Assembly: GCA_022841825.1 (NCBI GenBank)
Contig: JALHQT010000001.1
Coordinates: 434,001 to 498,000, forward strand
DNA: 64,000 nt
From: Anaerolineae bacterium
GTDB taxonomy: Bacteria > Chloroflexota > Anaerolineae > Aggregatilineales > Phototrophicaceae
Reading direction: 5' to 3'
The notes under the pieces are model-generated. The model was not told where the DNA came from, searched no databases, and saw only the letters and a list, made by a program, of their open reading frames with translations. Of this stretch, positions 25,912 through 32,703 are shown piece by piece. Made by a program: the position numbers and the translations under genes. Positions within the stretch are counted from its first letter, which is position 1. Every line of letters begins with the position of its first letter.

Positions 25912-26613
25912 TTGTCGCGATTGACTTGGATCATGGTGGGCGTAATACTCAGCGCGTGTGCTGTCTTGTCCGGCGATAGCATTGCCGTCACGCAGCAGGC
26001 AGAGATGACTGCTTTCCAGCAGGAGATGACAGGTATTGCGGATCGGATCGCTGCGGCAGGGACTCAGGCGGCTGCTACCGCTGTTGCCGTCGAGACTTAT
26101 GTTGCCCAGGTGGATGGCGTAAATCGGCAGGTCGTTGCCACGTTGCGAGCGGGGATTCCACCAACACCTCAGATCGTTACGGCGCTAGATCCGGCACTCC
26201 CTATTGGCACGTTGGATGCCGGGTCCGCTGCGGCGGCAGGCGGCGCGGGCGGCACAATGTCCGACAGCAATATCGCGCAGTTTCTCCAGTTCACCCAGAC
26301 CGCAAGTAGTGTGCGCAGCAGTGATGGATGTGCTGAGAATGTGACCAGCCAATTTTCCACGGGGACATCCCAGATCTATGCGACGGCGCGCGCGCTGAAT
26401 GTTGCGGCGGGAACGGAAATGGGTGTCGAATGGTCGTTGGCTGGACAGATTGTCTATAGTTCCAGTTTTGTTGTCGAACAGAATAATCCGGACTTCTGTT
26501 TCTGGTTCTTCATCACGCCTGAAGATGTGCCATTTACGCCTGGTGAATGGTCAGTACGAATTCTGGTGAATGGTGCGCCCATCCAACCGTTCACTTTCAT
26601 GATCACGGAATAG
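25912..26613 (+). CDS. Hypothetical secreted lipoprotein
   Basis: The 233-residue protein has a signal ending in a lipobox-like ILSAC (Cys16) when started at TTG 25912; the ATG at 25933 would leave too short a signal. An Ala/Gln/Thr-rich helical stretch (about residues 22-70) is followed by a Gly/Ala linker and a C-terminal beta-rich domain with GVEWSLAGQIVYSS and CFWFFITPEDVPFTPGEWSV. The C-terminal domain looks like an extracellular ligand- or protein-binding fold, which I cannot name. The next gene begins 12 bases downstream, so they are probably expressed together. Confidence 0.75.
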   Translation: MSRLTWIMVGVILSACAVLSGDSIAVTQQAEMTAFQQEMTGIADRIAAAGTQAAATAVAVETYVAQVDGVNRQVVATLRAGIPPTPQIVTALDPALPIGTLDAGSAAAAGGAGGTMSDSNIAQFLQFTQTASSVRSSDGCAENVTSQFSTGTSQIYATARALNVAAGTEMGVEWSLAGQIVYSSSFVVEQNNPDFCFWFFITPEDVPFTPGEWSVRILVNGAPIQPFTFMITE

Positions 26614-26625
26614 GGATAAGCACTC

Positions 26626-28491
26626 TTGCCTACTCATTTCCGACCTATGCGCCTGTTCTGGTTAGGACTTCTGGGATTCGTGGTCTGTGCGACGGTCCTG
26701 GTGCCTGCGGTTGCGCAACCGCTGCCTTCGGCGACACCCGCCGTGAGCCAGGTCACTGTGCGCGATCTGTTTCTACGCGCAGGACCTTCGGAGGCGTTCC
26801 TCCCGGTCTCCAGCGTAGTCCTTGGAACTGTCTTGACTCCGCTGGGACGGAATGACGACGCGAGTTGGATAGCGGTACGGGCACGCGGAGTGATTGGTTG
26901 GATGAGGGCGGATCTTGCGCGTTGGGCGGTCGATCTTCAATCACTGCCCATTGTTGCCCCCGAGGTGCTGACGCCCATACCCTCCGCGACGTTCATTCCG
27001 CCGACGCCAACGCCTACGGGTAACTGGGTGAGTGCCGGGGATGTTGGAGCGTTCGTACGGAGCGGTCCAGGGTTCACGTATGCGCCACTGGGAATTCTGA
27101 ATACGGGTGACTTGGTTGAGCCGGTAGGGCGAACATCGGAACTAGACTGGATACTCATCCGATTTGGTTCGGGTTTCGGCTGGATAGCGCGCCCGCTGGT
27201 TCGGTGGACGGTAGAACTTCGCGAGTTGCCCATCCTGATTCGTGGAAATTTGACTCCAAGCCTAACATTTACATCCACGTATACCCCTTCGGTCACCGCG
27301 AGCGTCACGCCCAGCGCAACTGCCACAGATACGCCTTCGGCAACGGCGACGGTGACGCCGAGCGCAACGCTGACACACACGCCATCGGTGACCGCGAGCG
27401 TCACGCCCAGCGCGACCGCCACTGAGACGCCATCGGCAACAGCGACGATCACGCCGAGCGCAACGCTGACTCACACGCCAACGATGACGGCGACCCTCAC
27501 GCCCAGCGCGACCGCCACAGAAACGCCTTCGGCAACTGCGACGGACACGCCCGGCGCAACGCTAACACATACGCCTTCCGTGACCGCTACTCTCACGCCC
27601 AGCGTGACCGCCACTGAGACGCCTTCGGTAACGGCGACGGACACGCCCAGCTCAACGCTGACACTCACGCCGTCGCTGACGGCGACCCTCACGCCCAGTG
27701 CAACGCTCACGCTAGTGGCGATCATCATGCCATCGCCCTCTATCACAGCAACACTGATGGTGGCAGCGGGCGCGCCGTCACCCACGATTGCCGCAGTCGT
27801 AGTGGAAGTAACGACACCCCCGACGGCGACGGCGTCCCCGTCTCCAAGCGCGACGAGAGCCGCTACCTCGACTTTGCCGCCGACTGCGACCGCTTCTTTG
27901 ACTGCTGCGCCATCCCTCACGCAATTGGCAGCTTCAGCCACGACGCCAACGCCAGTCATGGCGGGGGTAGAGGTCAGCCCGACCGCCGCGACAACCATGC
28001 TGACGGTTACGCCGCAAGCGCCTCTGGTCGTGGCAGGCGACGAAGTCAGCAGCGATGGCGTGCCCGTTGAGCTGCTCGTCGGTGTTATCGCCATCACGGG
28101 CGTATTGGGCTATGCATTCCTCTACTGGCGTGGTTTGGCAGCGCTTGAGCGCTACAAGGATGGCTTTGTTATCCGCCAATGCCCCGTGTGTCAGCAGGGC
28201 AATCTCTATGTGGAAACGCGGCGCGTCAGAATTTTCGGGATACCCAGAGCGCGCCATGTGGTCGGCTGTACGTATTGTCGCTCAGTGCTGCGCGAGGCGG
28301 GCAGCAGACGCTGGCGTTATGCGGTGGACCGCATGGATAATCCGCAGTTGTATCTGAGCCTGAATGGTCGGACACTGAACGAAGATGAGCTGCGAAAGAT
28401 CTCCTCACAGCCGACTGGTGACGTGCCTGTGCAACCGAAGATACCGCCAAAGCCGCCGAGCTTCGTTGATGACGACGAGTTGCGCTCGTGA
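26626..28491 (+). CDS. Membrane protein with two SH3-like domains, Thr/Pro repeat linker and zinc ribbon
   Basis: The 621-residue protein has several parts in order: a signal peptide (to about residue 31), two bacterial SH3-like domains (about 42-105 and 130-200, each with an LRAGPSE- or VRSGPGF-type start and a GW-type core), a Thr/Ser/Pro/Ala-rich linker (about 215-470) built from eight-residue units, one membrane helix (about 482-505), and a C-terminal zinc ribbon (CPVC at 519, CTYC near 547). The SH3 part should face outward and the ribbon the cytoplasm. TTG 26626 has AGGGAT properly spaced; ATG 26647 is the alternative. It ends GTGA, overlapping the next gene. Confidence 0.82.
   Translation: MPTHFRPMRLFWLGLLGFVVCATVLVPAVAQPLPSATPAVSQVTVRDLFLRAGPSEAFLPVSSVVLGTVLTPLGRNDDASWIAVRARGVIGWMRADLARWAVDLQSLPIVAPEVLTPIPSATFIPPTPTPTGNWVSAGDVGAFVRSGPGFTYAPLGILNTGDLVEPVGRTSELDWILIRFGSGFGWIARPLVRWTVELRELPILIRGNLTPSLTFTSTYTPSVTASVTPSATATDTPSATATVTPSATLTHTPSVTASVTPSATATETPSATATITPSATLTHTPTMTATLTPSATATETPSATATDTPGATLTHTPSVTATLTPSVTATETPSVTATDTPSSTLTLTPSLTATLTPSATLTLVAIIMPSPSITATLMVAAGAPSPTIAAVVVEVTTPPTATASPSPSATRAATSTLPPTATASLTAAPSLTQLAASATTPTPVMAGVEVSPTAATTMLTVTPQAPLVVAGDEVSSDGVPVELLVGVIAITGVLGYAFLYWRGLAALERYKDGFVIRQCPVCQQGNLYVETRRVRIFGIPRARHVVGCTYCRSVLREAGSRRWRYAVDRMDNPQLYLSLNGRTLNEDELRKISSQPTGDVPVQPKIPPKPPSFVDDDELRS
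27289..27717 (+). repeat. In-frame 96-bp higher-order tandem repeat
   Basis: Four full 96-bp units (27289-27384, 27385-27480, 27481-27576, 27577-27672) and a partial fifth (27673-27717) are arranged head to tail. Each encodes 32 residues made of four eight-residue modules that end in TP, following the pattern SVTASVTP-SATATDTP-SATATVTP-SATLTHTP. The DNA, not just the protein, is repetitive, and late units drift more than early ones. This implies recent expansion by slippage or unequal exchange within a coding region. Confidence 0.93.
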
Positions 28492-29399
28492 GCCTGATCG
28501 AGTGTATTCCCAATTTCAGTGAAGGGCATTCACGAGAGGTTGTGGAGGCAATCGTGGATGCCATCCGCGCCCATTCGGTGCATGTGTTGGATTTCAGCAT
28601 GGATAGCGATCACAATCGTTCAGTTGTGACGTTTGTGGGCGATGCGCAAGCGGTCGAGGATGCCGCGATTGCGGGGATCATCACTGCCGCAGAGCGCATT
28701 GATTTGCGCACTCACCGAGGTGTTCACCCACGCATCGGCGCGGCAGATGTCGTGCCTTTTGTTCCCTTGCATGATGCATCGATGGAAGAATGTGTGCAGA
28801 TTGCGCATCGCGTGGGGAAGCGTGTGGGTGATTGGGGGCTGCCGGTATATCTCTATGAGGCAGCCGCACAGCGCCCGGAGCGTCGAAACCTGGCTGCCGT
28901 CCGCCGAGGCGGTTACGAAGCCCTGGTTGCTGAAATCGCTTTGCCGGAACGAGCGCCGGATTACGGTCCTGCTCAGATCGGACGGGCTGGCGCGGTCGCC
29001 ATCGGCGCGCGTGCACCCCTCATTGCCTTTAACGTGTTTCTCGCCAGTCATGATGCTGAATTGGCGAAAGTAATCGCCGAAAAGATTCGCACGTCGAGCG
29101 GCGGTCTGCCCGAACTGAAGGCGATGGGCGTGATGGTTGGGGGAAGGGCACAGGTGTCCATGAATCTCACGGATTACCGAGTCACTTCTCTGCACACGGT
29201 GATGAGCGCAGTCCGCAAAGAGGCATCCGCACTTGGCGTCGCGGTGCTTGAAAGCGAGTTGATTGGGTTGATCCCGCAGGCAGCTCTGCTAGACTATGCT
29301 ATGGAAAGTCTGGGTTTCCCGAAGACCCAGAAGTTGCGCGTTCTTGAGTACGCCGTTGGAGCCGCAACCGGAGATTATCGCCCGATCAATTTCGAGTAA
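28488..29399 (+). CDS. ftcD: Glutamate formimidoyltransferase family protein
   Basis: The protein of 303 residues has both halves of the formiminotransferase fold: IECIPNFSEGHSREVVEAI and DSDHNRSVVTFVG at the N-terminus, then THRGVHPRIGAADVVPFVP and GVMVGGRAQVSMNLTDYR. The family transfers formimino groups from formiminoglutamate to tetrahydrofolate in histidine breakdown. The cyclodeaminase domain of bifunctional FtcD is absent. No hut genes are adjacent, so it could equally serve in one-carbon metabolism. GTG 28488 overlaps the stop of the preceding gene. Confidence 0.9.
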   Translation: MSLIECIPNFSEGHSREVVEAIVDAIRAHSVHVLDFSMDSDHNRSVVTFVGDAQAVEDAAIAGIITAAERIDLRTHRGVHPRIGAADVVPFVPLHDASMEECVQIAHRVGKRVGDWGLPVYLYEAAAQRPERRNLAAVRRGGYEALVAEIALPERAPDYGPAQIGRAGAVAIGARAPLIAFNVFLASHDAELAKVIAEKIRTSSGGLPELKAMGVMVGGRAQVSMNLTDYRVTSLHTVMSAVRKEASALGVAVLESELIGLIPQAALLDYAMESLGFPKTQKLRVLEYAVGAATGDYRPINFE

Positions 29400-29403
29400 T
29401 GCT

Positions 29404-30534
29404 ATGCGTCGATGCCTGCTCATCTGTGTCCTCTTGCTTGCTGGCTGTCAGTCGATGGTAGAACAGAGTTCGTTTGCCGCAACGGTCGTGCCATCGGCGA
29501 CGGTTGTGACGATTTCTCAGCCTTCGACTCTTGTCCCAACCGCGAATCTCGCACCCAGCCGCACACCCACGCTGCCGCCATCTGCGACCTATACGCCATC
29601 GCCGACGCCAACGGCTACCCTGACGCCGACGATTACCGCCAGCCCGACCATCACCCTTTCGCCCACGACAGCGCCAAGTGTCACGCCGATTGCGTCGTCT
29701 ACCCCGACCGATCCTTCAAGCGATCCGAATTACACCCCGCCGCCAACCTGGACACCGCCGCCCGCTAACCCAGCAGCTCAGATCGCCGACCACTATGTAT
29801 TTGGACGCCCGATCTCAAATAATGGCGTGGACTGGATCGATAGAGTCTATCCGTACGGCGCAACCGCAGGGGGCACATTTGCGACCCATCACGGCGTTGA
29901 GTTTGTCAACCCGACCGGGACTCCGATCCTGGCGGTGGGTGACGGCGTTGTCCACTTTGCGGGCAGTGACCTCGCCACAACCTACGGTCCAAGCTCGGAT
30001 TTCTACGGTAACCTGGTCGTCATTCAGCACAACGTGACAGATGTTGATGGGCAGGGCGTTTATACGCTTTACGGGCATATGAACACGGTGGATGTGCAGG
30101 TTGGACAGCCGGTGCGGCGGGGGGATCGGATCGGGACGGTCGGAGCGTCCGGAATTGCGCTGGGTCCGCATCTCCATTTTGAGGTGCGCGTCGGAAACCC
30201 GATGGATTATTTCGCAACGCGCAACCCGGAGCTATGGATACGCCCGTATCCGACCTACGGGACGTTGGCTGGAATCATCACCGATGCCGATGGCAACCGG
30301 CTTTACTCAGCTCCGCTGCGCGTCGAGTCGCTGGACATCACACGCTATACGTGGAGTTACAACGACGACTCTGTAGACCCCGACACAACATTCAACGAAA
30401 ACTTTGCGTTGGGCGATTTGCCCGCCAATTACTACGAAGTCACCGTGAGCGAAAATGGGCGGGTGAGGTTTCGGCAGATCGTCTATGTCTATCCGAATCG
30501 GACGACGTGGTTGAATGTTGTTCTGAACCGTTAG
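29404..30534 (+). CDS. M23 family peptidase-like lipoprotein
   Basis: The 376-residue protein begins with a lipoprotein signal (LLICVLLLAGC, Cys14), followed by a Thr/Pro-rich linker to about residue 122 and an M23 LytM-type domain. The zinc-site motif appears as THHGVEF (His162 and Glu166) and the second half as GPHLHFEV (His256 and His258). Classical family members have Asp where Glu166 stands. A C-terminal beta domain of about 110 residues (from YPTYGTLAG onward) may bind carbohydrate or protein. It probably acts on, or scaffolds, peptidoglycan outside the cell. ATG 29404 is five bases after the preceding stop. Confidence 0.87.
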   Translation: MRRCLLICVLLLAGCQSMVEQSSFAATVVPSATVVTISQPSTLVPTANLAPSRTPTLPPSATYTPSPTPTATLTPTITASPTITLSPTTAPSVTPIASSTPTDPSSDPNYTPPPTWTPPPANPAAQIADHYVFGRPISNNGVDWIDRVYPYGATAGGTFATHHGVEFVNPTGTPILAVGDGVVHFAGSDLATTYGPSSDFYGNLVVIQHNVTDVDGQGVYTLYGHMNTVDVQVGQPVRRGDRIGTVGASGIALGPHLHFEVRVGNPMDYFATRNPELWIRPYPTYGTLAGIITDADGNRLYSAPLRVESLDITRYTWSYNDDSVDPDTTFNENFALGDLPANYYEVTVSENGRVRFRQIVYVYPNRTTWLNVVLNR

Positions 30535-30630
30535 CCGAGCTTCTGCATTCACAGTACTGTCTCTCAGGCGTAGAATGCAGGAAGAAGCGAATCGTCTCTT
30601 TGAATGACCCACCAAACCTTAGGAAGAATC

Positions 30631-31098
30631 ATGACCGATGTGACGTATCTGACTCTGGAGGGAAAAGAAGCACTGAAGAGGGAGCTTGACTTGCTCGTCA
30701 ATGTACAGCGCCCCGAACTGGCGGCGAAGCTGTCAGAGGCTGTCTCTCAGGGTGACCTCAAGGAAAACGCTGATTACCACGACGCCAAGGAGAAGCAGGC
30801 TTTTCTGGAAGGGCGTATTCAGCAGCTTGAGAAGATGCTTCGTTCGGCAGTCATCATCGAGAAGGACGCCAACAGCAGCTTTGTTGGGATGGGCAGCGTC
30901 GTCACCATCATCGAAGAGGGCTATGATGATGAAGAGACGTATACGATCGTGGGTGCCGCTGAGGCAAACCCAAGTTCCAACAAGATCTCGAACGAAAGCC
31001 CGGTTGGAAAGGCGCTGCTTGGTCGTGCGAAAGGCGACAAGGTGAAGGTCAAGACGCCAGTCGGCGAGACCGTCTTCAAGATCAAGTCGGTCAAGTAA
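30631..31098 (+). CDS. greA: Transcription elongation factor GreA
   Basis: GreA rescues backtracked RNA polymerase by stimulating transcript cleavage. The 155-residue length is normal. The N-terminal coiled-coil hairpin (about residues 10-75) has the family motif LSEAVSQGDLKENADYHDAKEKQ, whose acidic tip enters the secondary channel. The C-terminal FKBP-like domain ends in VKVKTPVGETVFKI. ATG 30631 has AGGAAG just upstream. A strong inverted repeat follows the stop. Confidence 0.96.
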   Translation: MTDVTYLTLEGKEALKRELDLLVNVQRPELAAKLSEAVSQGDLKENADYHDAKEKQAFLEGRIQQLEKMLRSAVIIEKDANSSFVGMGSVVTIIEEGYDDEETYTIVGAAEANPSSNKISNESPVGKALLGRAKGDKVKVKTPVGETVFKIKSVK

Positions 31099-31122
31099 GT
31101 TCTCATCACATGACCTGTAATG

Positions 31123-31151
31123 AAACGAGGTACAACATTTGTACCTCGTTT
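31123..31151. terminator. Bidirectional hairpin between greA and the opposing gene
   Basis: A perfect 13-base inverted repeat, AAACGAGGTACAA (31123-31135) and TTGTACCTCGTTT (31139-31151), with a three-base loop, lies between the 3' ends of greA and the opposing membrane protein gene. It would fold in either transcript. The stem itself supplies short A and T runs at its ends, though there is no long T tract. Confidence 0.75.
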
Positions 31152-31164
31152 GAATTCAGCGCAG

Positions 31165-32508
31165 CTAGCGGATAGGCTTGAAGTCGCCAGTGCCCCCGAA
31201 GGGATCATCGTCAATCGGCGGTTGCAGTGGCGGTGGCGCGGGAGGCGGTGTAAACGGGCGCGGGGCAAAGCCACCACTGAACGGTGGCGGCGCAGGCGGC
31301 GGCGATAGCGGCATCGGGGCTGCCTGTGGCGATGGGTTCATGGGAGCTATTGGGGCGGGCGCGGGTGCTGGGTCGAAGCGGGGCAGGGGAGCCGGCGTCG
31401 TGGGGATTGAAGGCGCGGCTGGCTGCGACGGCTGCGCCGTGCTGCCTTCCTTGCGCCAGGCAGCAAGCTCGATAGTCAGCTTGTCGAAGTAGCTGCCAGG
31501 GGGCAGCGGTCCGCTCCCGTATTCCGATTCGAGTATGCGCGCTTGCAGCCTGAGCGATGCGGTTTCCAGGATGGTTGTCGCACCAGGCTTGACGAGGATG
31601 ACCGGTCCCTTCGGGTCGAGCTTGCTGCGGATGCCTGGGTCATTGTAGGCATGTTCGGAGGCGAAAACGTGCGTGATTGTGCGGACGAAATCGTCCTTGT
31701 CGAACAGCCACACTTCCACCGCAGTGACGTTTTGTCCGCCGACGCCAATTTGCTCAGAGATTCCTGCGCCGCACTCGCCCAGGAATTTTCCCTGGTCATC
31801 TTCGATGCTGAATGAGTCATCAAACTGCCCGCGCCCAGGGATGTAGACGGACATCCGCTGCATAAGCGGTTTGCCGAAGTTTGTGATCGTGAAGTCGGTC
31901 TTGAGGGTACTCTCTGCCGCCTTTCGTACTTCATTTGCTTGGCGATTGAGCTGCACCCCTGCATCAGGCGTGCGATCGCGTCCACGCCCTTTGAGCATTG
32001 GCTCGACCAGGTTCGGATGAATGAAAAGGCTGTAAATCCACGTCAGAACGACGAACAGGATCGCAATCAGCAAAGGCGCGACGATGTAAGGAAGGATGTT
32101 CTGAATTAAGCTCGGCTGGGGAGCCACTGCTGCGGTCGGTTGCGCAGCATCCGCCAGCGGCAGGATGGCTTGCAGGCGCGCTGCATAATTTGGCTGTTCC
32201 ACGATAATGCGGTTGATCGTGCCAACGGGGTCGTCCACCTCGCGCAGCAGCAGCGTAATCTCTTCCCGGACATCCGCATTGGCGGCAGCATTGCGCTCTG
32301 CAAGCAGTTTGACCCACTCATCCTGCCAGCTCTGATGGAGGCTGACCGGGTCGGCATCGTAGAAGACGACTGGTTGCAGCACATACGCCCAGAGCAAACC
32401 CAGCAGCACGCCGATGACCAGCGCTGCGACCATTTTGCGCTTGGGGGTAACGGGTTCCAGGAGAATCTTGTAGAGACCGTTGTAACTGTCCTGCAGCCAC
32501 TTGATCAT
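31165..32508 (-). CDS. Hypothetical membrane protein with proline-rich C-terminal tail
   Basis: The 447-residue protein has two membrane helices (about residues 28-47 and 137-160) flanking a helical segment. A beta-rich soluble region (about 185-345), including VEVWLFDKDDFVRTITHVFASE, is followed by a tail of some 100 residues dominated by Pro, Ala and Phe, ending FGGTGDFKPIR. It resembles conserved membrane proteins of unknown function in Anaerolineae; I cannot name a family. The tail may bind partners or stay disordered. Its promoter probably lies in the 195-base gap upstream. Confidence 0.78.
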   Translation of the reverse strand: MIKWLQDSYNGLYKILLEPVTPKRKMVAALVIGVLLGLLWAYVLQPVVFYDADPVSLHQSWQDEWVKLLAERNAAANADVREEITLLLREVDDPVGTINRIIVEQPNYAARLQAILPLADAAQPTAAVAPQPSLIQNILPYIVAPLLIAILFVVLTWIYSLFIHPNLVEPMLKGRGRDRTPDAGVQLNRQANEVRKAAESTLKTDFTITNFGKPLMQRMSVYIPGRGQFDDSFSIEDDQGKFLGECGAGISEQIGVGGQNVTAVEVWLFDKDDFVRTITHVFASEHAYNDPGIRSKLDPKGPVILVKPGATTILETASLRLQARILESEYGSGPLPPGSYFDKLTIELAAWRKEGSTAQPSQPAAPSIPTTPAPLPRFDPAPAPAPIAPMNPSPQAAPMPLSPPPAPPPFSGGFAPRPFTPPPAPPPLQPPIDDDPFGGTGDFKPIR

Positions 32509-32612
32509 GCTGCCGCCTTTCGTGTGATGTTTCAGCGCCGTCTACGAATCAATAATCCAGGAAAGGCGCACATACATCTCGGATTGCGCCCAGGTTGAGA
32601 TCTAATCATCAT

Positions 32613-32618
32613 AGTATA
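32613..32618 (-). promoter_or_regulatory. Possible -10 element upstream of the proline-rich membrane protein
   Basis: The minus strand reads TATACT here, about 100 bases before the start at 32508, inside the 195-base gap after topA. No convincing -35 accompanies it. A short hairpin (CACCACT 32662-32668 with AGTGGTG 32673-32679) lies between topA and this element and may partly separate the two transcripts. Confidence 0.3.
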
Positions 32619-32703
32619 GACGATTTTTGTCGCGGAACGCGAATAAAGGATGTGATGGCGACACCACTGAGCAGTGGTGCCTCCATTGAGAATATCTGCG
32701 GGA

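Noticed and set aside
27289-27717. Regular array that could be mistaken for a CRISPR array
   Set aside because: The 96-bp units are contiguous, differ at many positions, have no unique spacers and stay in frame with the gene, and no cas genes are nearby.
27471-28097. Open frame on the minus strand (208 codons) rich in Val, Gly and Asp across the Thr/Pro repeat
   Set aside because: It is the complement of the repeat in the SH3/zinc-ribbon gene. Its composition follows from the repeat, and it has no start context or homologue features.
32662-32679. CACCACT/AGTGGTG hairpin after topA as a definite terminator
   Set aside because: The seven-base stem is plausible, but no T-rich tail follows on the minus strand, so I only mention it under the neighbouring promoter entry.
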